Positions 11,181 through 24,927 of a stretch of DNA of 64,000 nucleotides are shown piece by piece. Each line of letters begins with the position of its first letter. Positions within the stretch are counted from its first letter, which is position 1. The notes beneath the pieces were generated by a model. It was given only the letters and a program-made list of their open reading frames with translations. It searched no databases and was not told where the DNA came from. Where the stretch lies: the NCBI RefSeq assembly GCF_010015445.1, contig NC_053127.1:10123776-10187775 (forward strand), in the 5' to 3' direction. Source of the stretch: Perca fluviatilis. Its lineage: Eukaryota; Chordata; Actinopteri; Perciformes; Percidae. A program made the translations under genes and the position numbers.

Positions 11181-14100
11181 GTTCAGAGGCTCTCTGATTT
11201 TGGATGAATGGGACTTTAGGAATGCTAGATGAACACTTACTTGATACTAAGCTTTGACTTGAGCCTTTTATTTTTTTTTTATTTTTTTTTTAGATTAATA
11301 GAAAAGGTGATATATTTCAGCCTTGAATGTAAAAGTGTTTGCTGTCCACCATATTGAACAAATCCATACAATAGTATATTTGCACATAGGAGTTCCACAT
11401 TTACAAAGCTTGTATCCTAAGTCGCACATGTCTTTGCTTTAGTTGCTTAAGGTAAGACTGCAGTTTATATAACATTTATGAAAAATGTTTTGCAAATCCA
11501 AGATGGGCTGCAAATGGTTCTCTGAAAGAAAAAAACAGCAATTGAATGCATACATTGCACATTTAGGAACTGAAACTATTTTATAATTGTTTGTCTGACT
11601 TAGATTTGAGATTATAGGATGAAAACGTTTAACCTTGCTTCGACCACGCGTTCAGATGGAAATTGGATTTTAAAAATTACCAACTGCTGTGTTCATACAT
11701 TCTGCCTTGGCTGGCTTTTCTGCACCCTAATAAGCAGCTCTTCGGTGTTTTTCAGCAATTAAGATTACTTTGAGGCCTGTGTGCTGGAACAGTGTCCTCT
11801 GGCAGCAGGGAGCACTGCAACTTTTTATGCCTGGGAGTAAACCGTTTGGGTGAAAATAATTCTAAACCAATTACTCCTTAAATGCCAACAATGGCTAACA
11901 ATGAACCTTAAGCATGGAGCAATGATTGCAGCCAAGCTGACGTGCACAAAGTCTTTACATGCGTTTCAATTTCTGCATGTTGGTATTGCCAAGGATTTGT
12001 AACCTGGGTACAGTCTACATTTGCTTCACATACAAATAACTGTGGGCAAAAAAAAGAGCAGACTGATCTCGTTAAGTGGCATATGTATGACACGCCAATT
12101 CGTATGCCATTTTGGCATGTTATCAAGACGCATAATCACTTTTTTAACGTGTTTATCAACGCTGTTTGGTCTCCATTGACCTACATTACGTGTGAATTAT
12201 CGCCGTAGCGAGTAGTATGAAAGGACGGAAGTCCGCGGATGGGTAAAACACAGGACTTTGACCCAGGAGAGCTGGGATCGTGTCAGTTTTTTTAACGTTT
12301 ACATCCGCTGTATACAGCCTAGACATACGCGCGGATAGCTCAAAATGCGTACAGCTAACACACATTTGGCTTCAGGAAAGTGAAGTGTATGTTTACGCAA
12401 AGTCATGATGCCACGTTGAAAAGAGAGAAAGATTTACATTTTATGTGCATGACCATGCCTCAAAGAGGCTTAATTTTCTTCTAACCTTTATCTAAGCATA
12501 CCAGATTCGCTCATGAAAACATGAGGTTGTGCTTAAGTAACTCAAATCTTTACCATTTTCTTCCAACTCACATCACTCTCTTTCCACATGACTCTTGATA
12601 GCAGTGAAAAATGCCCTGGGATAACCCCTGAGCTGAAATCACAAATGCAGTGTGTTGGGTATAACACGGAGCACATGGCTGCTGCTCAGTCAAGACGCCT
12701 TGGCTGAAAGACGAGAGGCAGAGGTGAGCTTGGGTCCGGGACAGAAAAGAAGGAGCGTTGAAGCTCAAGTTACTGCAGGTCTTCTGGCTGTCCTGCCCAT
12801 GAATGGAGCAGCTCTCTCTCTCTCTCTCCCTGCAGAGGCAGCTGAGAAACGTTGAGGCCCAGTCTGTATGGTAACCACACACCAGCCGCTGTGTCACGGA
12901 CACTTCCGCTGCATTTAGGTTAAAATGGGTTCAACCGACAGGCTCCTGCCCTCCACCCATTCACCTCAATCTCTCCTTTACATCCGTTTTACAATCCTGA
13001 CGCTTCTAGTGTCTGCTGTTTCACAGGACGCGGGGGTCATGTACTTCTCATTGGTTCACATTGGCATGGATTGTTTTCAAAATTAAAGAATGGATAGAAC
13101 GACACATTCCCACCTACTGGCAACTGACAGCATTTTCCACTGCAGGTTGCCAGCCCCACTAGCCAGTGGATGAGAACCCAGGATCTCCTTGCTGAGTGCT
13201 GCATTTATATAGAAAGCTAGGGACACGAACTTGCCTGTATTCACTTCTCATATAAAGCACCACCAAGCTGCTGGGTCGCTAAACGCGGGCTCCCTGTGTG
13301 CAGATTGTTGTGATCACCAGATCCTGACGGAAGCTGAGTTTTAGGAGCTGGAGTATATTGCTCGCTGTGTCATCATGGACATAAACAGTGTGTGGTGGCC
13401 AAGAAATTGTAAATACTGACTAACGCGTAGACTTTTTAAGAGGTTTGTATAGCTTCATACAAAGAGTCACTTGTGTTTCCTCTCGTAGTCCAAAGACTCT
13501 AAAACAAATTGTGTCGTCCATGTTTTGCCCTTTCTTTTGCTCAATGAATGCTGGGATACGTTTCTAGCCTACCTGACTCTGAAAAGCTCTGACATTTCAC
13601 CGTGTTTATTGCATGTATGCAGTGGAAATTGGGCCCAGTGTCAAGTGCATTTGTTGATGAAAAGGTGATGAGAACGTATTACTAAAAATCAGAAAGGTCT
13701 TACACACACACACAGGCCATTTATGTTTGTGTGCAAAGCAGATTATGTTGTGAAATTTTGTTAGGTGAAGTGAGCGGCCAAGATAAATATTTTCTCTTGA
13801 ACACATTTATACCAATTAGAAGTGGTTTAGACGTGCGTTACCATAAGTTTTAGAAAATGTGTTGAGGCGCTGTCGTATGGCAGCCTTACAGTGCCGTCTG
13901 GATCACTCCTCTCTGTGTAGTAGATAACTGGAGATCTCTTCTGGGTTTTTCTGTCTTGACTTGCATGCATTATGCTATATTATGATTGAGTGCTTACATG
14001 GGAAGTAATGGGAAGAGCGTAAAGCATTTTGTTTCTGAAGGGATGTTGTGGTAAGTTAGTGGTTTGCATATTCTGGTATTTGTTGATATATTTGATTGAA

Positions 14101-14460
14101 AATGTGTATGAGATGTGTCATTTCAGGGAAACAGTGTTTATGGGCATTTGTAATTTTGACACTTTTAAAATATCTGTGCTCCTTTCATCTTCACTTTTAT
14201 CATTTAAGTAATACAAAATGCAAAGATTATTTACAGATTTAAAAATCTAAAAGAGTTGCTAAATCTGTAATTTTGCCTTGTGCTGTTTAGTTTAAGGTGT
14301 TTTAATTTATATCACACTCTGTCGTTGTTATCTTGATATTTAATGGTAAATTCATGTTTTCTTTCTTGAGATCATATTGCCATTTCTTCACCTGCACTGT
14401 GCAATGGAGCTTTCACCTCTCTTTAACAAATAAATTCTAATTATTTCATCTTATCCCAGT
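11181..14460 (+). other. Probable tbcel 3' UTR and flank
   Basis: No gene follows the tbcel stop. The stretch has few recognisable transposons apart from a repeat-like patch at ~12040-12400 (pieces such as GACACGCCAATTCGTATGCC and GAAAGGACGGAAGTCCGC that I recognise from fish repeats). An AATAAA at 14429-14434 followed by T/GT-rich sequence is the best polyadenylation candidate. The true transcript end cannot be decided from sequence. Confidence 0.4.
14429..14434 (+). terminator. Candidate poly(A) signal for tbcel
   Basis: AATAAA hexamer, with a T-rich, GT-containing stretch (TTTTTATTTTGTGAAACC) about 35 bases downstream. It is 3.2 kb after the stop. An earlier or non-canonical signal could be used instead. 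Confidence 0.3.
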
Positions 14461-14866
14461 GTTACATTTTTATTTTGTGAAACCTGTGAATTAGTACAGG
14501 CAAACAAGTTGAGTACGCTACACTCGCATAATGTGCTCCACTGTAACATATCAAACGCACCTTTTGCCATTTTTGGGGTCTTTTGAAGCCCGGAAGTGTT
14601 CACCTACTCTTTTGCTAAGCTGTTCCTTCTTCTACAGCTGGCATTTGTATTTTAATAGTATTTTCATTCCTCACACAACTACTTCTGTCACTTTTCACAT
14701 GTACAAACCATGTGTTTTTTGTTAAGAATCAATGATTTTCTGATAACATGTAGTACACAAACTGAATTCATAATTACCTTAATCAGTTTGTAGATATTAA
14801 GAGTATTGTTTCAGGTAATAAACTCACAGACACTGTGATTCATCATGGTTAAAAATAAATACAAAT

Positions 14867-16839
14867 TGCCTCTGACATCGTGAATATGCTACACAGATTT
14901 GGCAGGTTTTCAGGATATAAATTAAATTTTTTAAAGAGCGAATGTTTTCCAATCAACAACTTAGCCCTCCAAATTGCAGAAACAGACTTGCCCTTCCCCC
15001 TCTCTAGATCAGGATTTAAATATTTGGGAATTAATGTCACCCGTTCGTTCCCTGGTCTGTATGACAAAAATTTCACTCCCCTGATAAATAATCTTAAATG
15101 CAACCTTCAGAAGTGGAGTGTTCTGAACCTATCCTTAGCAGGCAAAATAGCGTGTATTAAAATGAACATATTGCCGAGGTTTTTATCTCTTTCAGAGTAT
15201 TCCAGTCTTCCTCCCAAAGTCATTCTTCCGACTGGTTGATAAACTGCTGTCTTCTTTTTTGTGGGGTAACAAACATCCTAGAATTCGGAAGGTATTCCTT
15301 CAGAGGCATAAAACAGAGGGAGGTATGGCCTTGCCCAATCTGATGTATTATTACTGGGCAGCAAACGTACAAAAAATTGTTTATTGGATTCAGAGTCCGG
15401 ATGTTGATTGGTGCAAACCAGAAATTGATGCGTGTATTTCCATCACCCCTCGCATTAGTTACCTCGAAGCTCCCCTCTCTCCTATAAAATACTCTTCTTG
15501 TCCCATTGTAATCTCCACCTTAAAAATTTGGTCGCAATTTAGACAAAATTTCAATCTGACGGACTTCTCTCTTTATAGTCCCATCTGCAATAATCATGTC
15601 TTTCTCCCAGCCAAATTAGATCCTGCCTTTGTCCAGTGGCAGAGGGCAGGATTAAGTAAATTCAGTGATCTTTACATAGATGGAACGTTCGCTACTTTTG
15701 ATGCTCTTTCCTCCAAATTTAATTTACAGTGCTCTAACTTGTTCCGTTACCTTCAGATTCGCCGGTTTGTCCATACTACTAGCCCATGCTTTCCTAATCG
15801 TACCTCCAAAAACAGGAATAGATATCATTCTGCAAACTCCCATGCGTCATAGGGGTCTCATCTCAAAAATCTATAATAGTATAACATCACTCAAAATTAC
15901 AGTATTGACAAGATTAGAGCAGATTGGGTGGAAGAACTCGGAATAAATATTTCAGATGCAACCTGGGATGGTGCATTATATAGAGTGAATGGGTCCACCT
16001 CATGTGCCCGTCTTGGCTTGATTCAGTTCAAAGTTCTCCATCGAATCCATTATAGTAGAGTCAGACTCTCTAAGATGTATTCTAATGTAAGTGAAACTTG
16101 TGACCGGTTGTCAGGTCGCTAAAGCCGAACCGGCTCATATGTTCTGGTCCTGTGATAAACTATATTATTTTTGGACTACGATATTTCAAACTTTATCTGA
16201 AGCTTTTAGCAGAGATATCCAACCCTCTGCTGAGATGGCTATATTTGGAGTTCCAGGGGAGGGTATATCGTTGCAAAATAAAATAAAAAATGTGCTTGCT
16301 TTTTCAACTCTCCTGGCCCGGAGAAGGATCCTGTTGGAGTGGAAATCATCACATCCACCCAAAGCCTCCTCCTGGATGAAAGACCTGATCCTATTCCTTA
16401 AGCTAGAAAAGATAAAATATTGCATTAGAGGGTCGACCCAAAAGTTCCATGATACATGGGCCCCTCTATTATCTTACTTTGAGAAACTTGAAGTTCTCCC
16501 ACAGAACTGAAAATCAGGCAGGAATAAACCCTGTTGTGTTTGTGCGTGTGCCTCCTTGGAGACTCAGGGACCTCAGAAAACCTGTGTAGTGATAGTCACA
16601 GAAGGCATGTAGCCCACTTGTACTGTCTTGAATATCCACTTTCTCTCATATTTATTATTTCGTTGTGTATGTATGTAGGTTTATTTTTTTTTTTTTATAT
16701 ATATATATTTTTATTTATTTATTTTTTTTTTGCACCGGCAGCTTATTGGGGATGGGTGGGGGAGAAAATAAGAAAAAGTATGTATGTTGAATATCTGTGT
16801 CCAATACTCATTCTCTCAAATAAAAACATGTTTAAAAAA
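14867..16839 (+). mobile_element. 5'-truncated L1-type LINE with target duplication
   Basis: It encodes the last third of an L1-clade ORF2 in broken frames (14880-15239, 15259-15852, 15928-16122, 16091-16510). Diagnostic stretches are FGRFSGYKLNFLKSECFP, LSLAGKIACIKMNILPRF, TEGGMALPNLMYYYWAANVQ and HMFWSCDKLYYFW. An A-rich tail ends the element. The 16-base direct repeat AAAAATAAATACAAAT flanks it (14851-14866 and 16840-16855), although A-richness blurs its edge. At least two frameshifts make it inactive. Confidence 0.88.
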
Positions 16840-17189
16840 AAAAATAAATACAAATAAACGTGAAAAGGTGCAAAGGGGTGCCAACACTTTTTATAGTTGA
16901 TGTACTTTGGGCCAAGGGGGAAGTATTTACCAGCTGTCAGTGCTAGATAAGAGATCAGATTCACTGAAGTCATTATTGTATTAATCCTCTGGGGAATACA
17001 GATAGGGGGTTCACAGATATCCATGCCAGAGTTAGTGGCAATGTTGCCCGTAGTTGTCAAGATTGGTATCTTGCTCTGGATCAGAGTGTCAGCGAGATTA
17101 ATGACCCAACCGACATCTATATCCATAGGTTTTACAGGAAAATAAAAACCTAAAAAACACTGTATAACAGAGATGCTAACAAGTCTCTG

Positions 17190-17515
17190 AGCTAGGGTCC
17201 AAGTCAAGTCTTAGAGCTATAGTCCACATATTTGCATTCTGCGCTTCTTTTGTTTGGGCCTTGTTGTGACGTTTTTAAAGTCAAAGCTTATGACGAATGG
17301 CTCGTTACGTAGGTAGTTTACAGGTTACGCAGGGAGGGGAATAACATTCAGCTGATCATACTTTTCTTAAAAATAAAGATTGTTCACGAGTCCCACATCT
17401 CAAGTCTGAGACGAGTCTTAAGTCTTTTGAGTACGAGTCTCAAGTCGGGTCTGAAGTCACTGTGTGCGTGACTAGAGTCCGAGTCTCAGACTCAATTAAG
17501 TCCCCATCTCCTGCT
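17190..17515. repeat. AAGTC-rich degenerate repeat
   Basis: Dense near-copies of AAGTC, GAGTC and AGTCT units (for example GAGTCTCAAGTCGGGTCT), broken by a non-repeat middle. This is characteristic of a fish DNA repeat with degenerate subterminal AAGTC arrays. Ends were not resolved. Confidence 0.5.
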
Positions 17516-18231
17516 GTATAATTGCAAACACTATATAAATATTCCTATTTAATTAGTACAACAATGTTCCCGAGTGTAGGCCTATTTTAAAGTCCTGATT
17601 GAAAGACAAGGTATGGAGTGGCATCGCTCATGTTACAGGCCGAATGTACGCGTGCTCCACATGCACAGCTCTGTTTCACAGGCTGAATGCTTGGCTGTGG
17701 AGAAGATGTGATTCCGCAGATCTTCTCTCTTTCTGGCAGGCGTGCTTTTAGTTGAGCTGCAAAGAGTCCATTCCATACGTGTCAGGCGGTGTTGTGTTTC
17801 TGGGGCATTCCCTCTATTTTCCCCCTCCTCCTCTTCCAGCAGCATGGCTCTAATCCTGTGTGGGATATCTTTGCCACCCACCCACCACCAGCCCACAACA
17901 CACCATCACCAGCAGGACCCCCTTCACAGGGTTTAGGAGTTAAGGAGGCACAAAGGTGTTTCTTCACATTTTATGAGATGATATCGAGGACCCTGAACAT
18001 AGATGAATTATGTAATTACAGTATAAGCTTTTTTTTTTACCTTGGTTACTTTCCTGCATTGGAATAATGAAAATCCCCAAATTCCTCTTTAATTAACTAC
18101 TGAAGTCTTTCAGTTTCAGTCTTCTAGTTTTTAAAGGAACATTTACTTCCTCCATATTTGTAAATTCCTTTACAGTCACTGATAAAATGGATGAATCCCC
18201 ACTTACTTTCTTGTTTTTTTTAAAGCTTATT

Positions 18232-18412
18232 TTTTGGGCTTTTCCACCTTTATTTTGACAGGACAGCTAGGTGAGAAAGGGGAGAGAGAGGGAAGACATG
18301 CAGGAGATCGTCACAGGTCAGATTCGAACGCTGGACCTCTGCGTCGAGACATAAACCTCCAAGCATACATGCGCCTGCTCTACGCACTGATCCAACACGG
18401 CCACGAGTCCCA
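18232..18412 (-). mobile_element. tRNA-derived SINE, minus strand
   Basis: Read on the minus strand, the head carries an A box TGGATCAGTGCGTAGAGCAG (18375-18394), very like the D-arm of a true tRNA, and a B box GTTCGAATC (near 18321-18329). It continues into a non-tRNA body with GGACAGCTAGG-type sequence on the plus strand. It is not a functional tRNA because the acceptor stem does not pair well. Confidence 0.65.
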
Positions 18413-20237
18413 ACTTTCTGTGGTATCTTTGGTGATCCTCTGATTCCCTAGCATTTAGCGTAGGGTTGACATTTTTTTAACTATTAAATGAACTGACATG
18501 ACATTTTAATACAAATCTTCATAATTCCCAGAGGATCAATCCTTACTATTAAGGTAATCCTCTGACTTTAATTTAGCGCCATCATCAAATCAAAAATGGA
18601 ATTTGTCGGACGCTTTGGTTTGTGACCAAATTCCTGCAAAACTAATGACATTCCCATCAGCCTCAGCTCTACTGCCAACAAGCTAATCGAAGGTAAACAT
18701 GATAAACAATGCACATGCTAAACATCCGAATGTTAGCATTGTCGTAGTTAATGTTAGCATTTAGCTCAAAGTTTTTCCTAAGTACAGTCTCTGAGCTGCT
18801 AAAATAGGACCTTAGTCTTGTATTGGCATGTGGCGTTCCACATGGAAATCAACCACAGTGGATACGGAGTTTCTCGATGGGTTTAACTAATGCAGCGTAT
18901 TGCTAACAGACATGCTGCATTAACATGTGAATAAGAAGCTATTCTCAAAAGTCACTGCAGTGTTTATGTAGACCCATAATCTCTCTCAAGAACATGGCTG
19001 TAACTGTTGTCATTTAGCTTGAAGATGTTCACGAGGTCGAGGTGAGACCGAGGTTGGAAGATGGATGCGGTTGTATTGTATAGATCGCACCTAGTACCTT
19101 GCTGCGGAACCAGGACCTTGCTGCACAGTTGGTATACTGATCTGCCCTTGATCTGCCCCAATGCATTGTGAAGTGGGATTGAGGGCAGGAGGGCTGAACA
19201 GGGCCTTTTGTGTGCCGAGGTGAAGGAGTCATTGGGGTAAGAAGCTTTGGGTTACTGGAAGGAGGTTCAGCATTGTGAATGGAAAGGAAGGAGAGGAGGG
19301 CAGGGCAGAGCCAACCGCTGGGCCTAAGGGTTGAATTAGAGTGGCCCACTCCACAGATTAGGTGACCGCTGAACAGAGCTCAGCGGGTATCCAGTCCAGG
19401 ACCTTCTTTGTGAAGGTTAGGCTTGATGGATTCTCCAGAACGTGTGATGCTGGATACTTTAACCGTGTTCCCACACGGTGCCCTCCTGCTGCATAGAAAC
19501 CTTTGATGTCATTTGTGTGTCTGTCTCTCGCAAACAATTTTAAAGGTGGTATGAGCTGCACCACCTGCTGGCATTTCAAGCCACATTGATACTCTCAGCC
19601 ACTCCCATTTCTAAGGAGGATAGCGCTATTAAAAATCAGTACTGCAATTTTTTTTTAATCCTCAAAGACACAAATTTTATCATGTTGTTTTACCTGTTCC
19701 TGCTGCTGCCTCTGCTCCAGGTATCAAAGCCCTTGGGTCAACTCTGTTTGGAGCGGAGTTCTTGAACGCTGCAGCATCATTGACATCCCTTTGCATCTTC
19801 ACTGTGGGGAGTTTCGGATGTTGAACTCTTTATAGGCTACAGTACGCTGAGTGCAAGGCCCCAGGACCTTCCCACTTACTGTGTTACTTAAAAGAGCAAA
19901 TGCTCTTATCTCTGCTTTGGTCAGCCTTTCGGCATCAACGGTGATAGGTTTGGTATATTTTAGCATGCATGTGTTCAAAGGTATTTCATCTATTCTAGGG
20001 ATCTTCTATATAAGGACTGGTGTTTCAGGTGACATTATCTCACAGAAAGAAATAGACTGGAATGTGTGAATCTATTAGAAGCATATAGGCCATAAAAGGT
20101 CGTAGTTTGAAAGTAACTGTTCCACTGAAATAGATAGCTTGGACTGTGTGAGGATCAAAAAGAGTATAAAAAGGATCCATTTTGATGTTGAGTCACCCTT
20201 GGGCAGACCCTTTCATACGGTCACGGTTGTCTCATTA

Positions 20238-20917
20238 GCTAAGTTTCCATCCACTTGTCAATCGAATTATCTGAAGTTTGGTAAAAAAACTCATGCGAAT
20301 AAAGCTGGTGAAAGTGTGTTTCCATCAAACAGCTCTAAAGCGAATAAAAACCTGTGCGTAATGACGTCACATGCTGTTTTGCAATTAAATTGGTATATCG
20401 AATTGATTTGAGACATTTTAAGGTGTTTCCATTCATTTTTGCACTGAATCGCACAACATTCAAGTGAACTTTTGCGAACAAAGTTTTGCTAGACAAAAGT
20501 AGTAGTTGTTGTTAATATTAGAAGCCAAGCTAAGCTACGATGGGCCTTTGACCTAGGATCTGATCCAGCTCATCAAAAGGTGGAACTTGCCTTTTTATTG
20601 ACAGCTGTCATGTGTGCAAACAGAGCGGAAATACTGGGTGGAAATGAACTGAAACTTCTTCTTCTTCGTTTTATTGCGGGTTGCAACCATAAAATGACCT
20701 AAAACTTAATCGCAATTCATTATTTATTCGGCAAATAACGTTTCCATCAGCGTTTATCGCATAAGCCGTATATCGATCAAGAGAAAATCCGATGAGACCG
20801 AACGTATTTTCTTTGAGTCGATATTCATGAAATTCAGTCGGATTTTACTGTTTCCATAAGGCATTTTTCATTCAATATCACTTAATTCGGATAAAAACGT
20901 GTGGATCGAAACATAGC
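20238..20917. mobile_element. MITE with TA target sites
   Basis: Begins GCTAAGTTTCCATCCAC and ends GTGGATCGAAACATAGC, inverted with two mismatches, with TA directly outside each end. That would fit a Tc1/mariner-type insertion. The element is 680 bp with no coding sequence. A piece resembling its end (ACGTTTCCATTTACCAG) occurs at ~7937. Confidence 0.65.
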
Positions 20918-23900
20918 TATTGTCATGAGAGTGTGCTCACTGTTTGACTAAAGCTGCATTTGATTTGAACTCATCAGACTGGTCGTCATCTTTGAAGTCT
21001 CCAAACGTCATTTCTGAGTTATCAACCAATAACAAACGGTGACATGAATTGCTCTTTTCAAGAGCTGTTTGCATTGTCCCATCCAACAACCAGGTGAAGA
21101 AGATTTTGCAGCTCCGCAGGAATGCAGAAAGGATGGATGTGACTGAATGTCGTACAACAAGTCACCCGACCGCTTCCAAAGGCAAAGGGTGTTTGTACCT
21201 GTTCAGAACGGTTGCAGACAGAGGTGGGGTGAGAAGTCTCTTGTCTAGCCTAGAGTTTACAGGCCGTAAAACCAAAACAACGAGCTGAAAGCCACTAAAA
21301 CGCTCCGTTTCGCTGAAGAGTCGGGTGACAATTCTCTGAGGGGTTTGTCCTTACTAGCAACCCATGTTACATCACACATAATGATTCGATGCGTTGTTAA
21401 CATCCAGATATTGATTAGTGCAGCTGTAAGTTGACCACCCACACATAGAGAAGAAACATTGTTCCTAGTGAGTTGTTGTGAGTGTCAGTGAATGGGAAAG
21501 CAAGAGTGAAAGTGCGAGAAATAAGGGGCCCGTTCAGCCTCGACAGTAAACATTTACTTGAACTGATACGGTGGTGAGCAAGCATGCTGCTTTATTTTAA
21601 TTACCAGTTCAGTTTGCATACGTGTCGCTGCTGATTGGGTAACATCTCTGACACACCCATCAAACGATAGAAAACATAGCTCAGAGCTCGTTGCACAGTC
21701 TATCGCACCGTTTCACACCGTTCAGGTCGTTCAACCTGGAAACCGCAGCAAAACGTTTAGAGATTGAACGTGCCCCTGGTCTATCAGCCCATCTCGATCC
21801 TTCCCACTTCTCCATCCTCGACATTTCCCAAAACACAAACCCTACCCCGGCCCAGTAGGTCATCTGTTGATTTTTTTTTTTTAAAGTCCCTCTTTGTGCG
21901 ACGTTCTCTTTCACAGTTTGGTTAAGGGTATGTGTCCATTTACACAACAAGACGTGGGAGGTATAAAAGAAGCCTCCACAGAGAGCTGCGGCGCTGCTTA
22001 ATGGGAGCCCGGGGCCTGCCCTCCAGTCCTGGAGCCTTTCACACATCTTGCTCCCTGCCTCTCCAATTACTTCCACTGTCCTCCTGCAACAAAGACCCAA
22101 CTGACTGCCCTCTCCTTCCCAGACCCTATCAGTGTGGATCCACCTGAGATTTGCCCTCGCTATCTCCCCAGCATCTGTGGAAATAGTGTCTTGTGTAACT
22201 TTGTAAATGAGGCTGTTCCTAATTAAAAAAAAGTGGGGGTACACAGAGAATCCAAAGTGACTTATGTTAATTCTGTAACTCTACCTACCACTGAGCTTAA
22301 AAAGCAACGTTTTAGACGGTGTGTGTGTGTTTCTGGTTTTTGTCCATAAATGCCCCAGAGTGAGACTGTACTACTTTGGTGAGTTTGCACTGAGTGAACT
22401 CAGTACAGTTACAACTCAAATTCTTAAGGTCCCAATCCAACGGCAGTCTCTATTTTAGAAAAAAGAATTCAATAACACATATTATATATATAACACACAT
22501 TTTTATAGAAATCATCACCAAATATTTTTAAATCCTGCTTCATATGCTTGAGTGAAACATTAATAAGACCTTGGAATTCAAACATCATTGTTCCACAAAG
22601 ATAAAGGCTGCAGTGTTACCTCCAAATCTTCCACCAAAGACATATTTTATCATCATTTGGCACTTTGCAGGTGTTAATGACAGATCCTGCCCAAAAGCCT
22701 CGACATTTATCCTGTATGAGAGCCTCTCTTTGTACAAAACATTCCTCTACTCCCGCATTTAAAACATGTCTTGCAAGCAGTAATTCTCTTTTGGTTTTTC
22801 CACTTCTCTCCTCATCATCCTGTCTACATTTCTGACCTCCCCTCTACACTTCGTACACATTGCTCTGTTTCCACTCCCTCTCTTCTATTCCTTTGCTGTC
22901 CCTCCCCTCAACTTCCCTCTCCTCCCCACCAACCCCTTTCCCCAAACACTGATCTCAGATTAAGTTGAACAGTATCCCAGGTAAAAGTTTGCACCTGCTT
23001 CTTTAGGCAAAGCTCCCTCCACAGCTTCAACGGGTAGTTTTTCAATCTCCACTTTCCTCCTGTAAGGACATCGCCATTTAAACTCCCAAAAAAACAAAAC
23101 CTTTTGGATTGTTGTTGCCTCTGCTGGTATTCCCGTGGAGCTGGAATTGGACAAGTGTTGCTCTTCTGTCTGGACATCCGGCTCCTCTACCCTCTTCCCT
23201 TCCCTTCTCATCACTATCACCTGCCTCGTTTTACTCCCTCCATCACCACCACTGCTCTGTGGATGGTCCTCTGCTGGATGGGACACTGCTGTAAGGAGGT
23301 TGCCAGGTTAGACTATTGAGGTGCTAGATGTCCATCTTCTGAAGGCAGGTGAGCGCATCATTTCCTCCTCTAGTCATCAGTAGTTTCTTTATTCATGACC
23401 TGACTGTGTGACAAAAAAAAAGAAGCCTGAACTTTCCTCATTAGGCTTGTCACTTTTTGATGCTGCGAACATGGACTTTTGCCTTTATTTCAGTTATTTG
23501 GGGTAATGTATGATCTGTTTAGGAAAAATGATCTGCTATATAGTCTGGTGTTGGTGATGTCACTATTGCTTCATGGTCTAATGGTGTAATGTTGATATCT
23601 ATCTATCTTTTGCTTCATTTTAGGGGTCCCAAACCCCTTAAAACGAACTTCTACCTCTGACCCCTCATCACAGGTTATGGTCAAAGTGGATATGAGCTTT
23701 GAGCAGTTCAACACAATAACCATTGTTCATTCTCACGTTATTTAATTGTACGGATTTTTAGAAACCTGAAAAGGTAAAGGTACCTAGTATGTTACACAAA
23801 AAGAAAAATTTTAAATTTAGAAAAGTCATAAAAATTAAACCTAACTTTGTGTTACATGCATTTATTGTTTATTTTACCTTGAATCATCTTGTGGCCCTAC

Positions 23901-24502
23901 AGATTTATCTTGGGACCCCCCCCCACCACTGGTCTACTCTTGCAGGTACATTTCTACTAATGATAGTATTAAGACTAAAACATAGACAATTTAAATGAAT
24001 GTAATCACTTAACTTTTAACACAGCCCATTTGAATTCACAATTCTGACTTAACCTCATTTTCAAGCCTCAGAAAAAAAGAAAAGTATATTAAATAAATGT
24101 GCTTCAGAGGGTGAATTATCTTTTGATAAAGCATCTGGCATACTGATACAGTAAGAGTTGTCTCTCTTTGAGCCTGGCCCCAGAGATAAACATGTTGAAG
24201 TGGCTTGTTCATCTTTTTTAAGTCCCAGTGTCTTTATCTTAATTGCCTCGCTAAAAGGCACCAAGTTAATGTCAGTCAGATAAGATGGTGAGCTACAATA
24301 GTCAAAAGAGCAATTGTGGTAATCTTTCTGTTGACAATGTATGATGAGTGGGCGATGACATTAGAGCAGACCTCTCTCAGCAGTGCTCACTCACCTCGGC
24401 ACACCTGAATTCAATTTACCATCAAGCTGAATAGAATTTACACATAGATAAGTTGAGAGAAGCATCAAATTGACCTCACATAAATCGTACATCCAGTTTC
24501 CA

Positions 24503-24507
<5 letters not shown>

Positions 24508-24543
<36 letters not shown>
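24508..24543. repeat. (AT)n microsatellite
   Basis: About 18 AT units, uninterrupted. Confidence 0.95.
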
Positions 24544-24547
<4 letters not shown>

Positions 24548-24794
24548 GAAAGATTCCTTAATGACATTGGTCAGTATTTTAAACAAGACATCCAGGCATC
24601 ACCAGCTCAGCCAGCCTTTGGTGATTACACTTCACATCTGTTGTGTGACAAAATAATCTCAACTCAAAGGTCCACTGGCATTGACAATACCCTGAGACCA
24701 ACAGGTTGTCCTCACTGTAATGTGTGTGAATAATAAAACATAAAAACATGTTGATTTTCAATCAAAATTATATCCGTGTGTAGCTTCGTGTACA

Positions 24795-24927
24795 TTTAAG
24801 AAGCCAAAGAGACGGCCCTATTTCACAATGTAAAATGACCAATAATTCTTTTATGCACCGCTGTAATTTTGTTGTATTCATTGTAATATAATGTCAATAA
24901 AGGCTTCTTATCTTATCTTATCTTAAA
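24795..24927 (+). mobile_element. LINE 3' tail with (CTTAT)n
   Basis: The sequence TAATATAATGTCAATAAAGG runs into CTTCTTATCTTATCTTATCTT. An AATAAAG-type end followed by a short tandem repeat is typical of L2/Rex1-like LINE tails in fish. The 5' limit is uncertain. Confidence 0.45.

Noticed and set aside
12568..12903. Minus-strand open frame of 111 codons in the tbcel 3' region
   Set aside because: No domain, includes a (TC)n run, and lies in the probable sense 3' UTR.
16743..17207. Minus-strand open frame of 154 codons over the L1 end
   Set aside because: It spans the L1 3' tail and the flanking target duplication, so it joins unrelated sequence.
18320..18400. Possible tRNA gene on the minus strand
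   Set aside because: Good A and B boxes, but the acceptor and anticodon stems do not pair and the sequence continues into a SINE body.
21681..22244. Minus-strand open frame of 187 codons
   Set aside because: No recognisable domain, mixed low-complexity composition and no sign of exon structure or start context. A frame this long is expected by chance in GC-balanced intergenic DNA.
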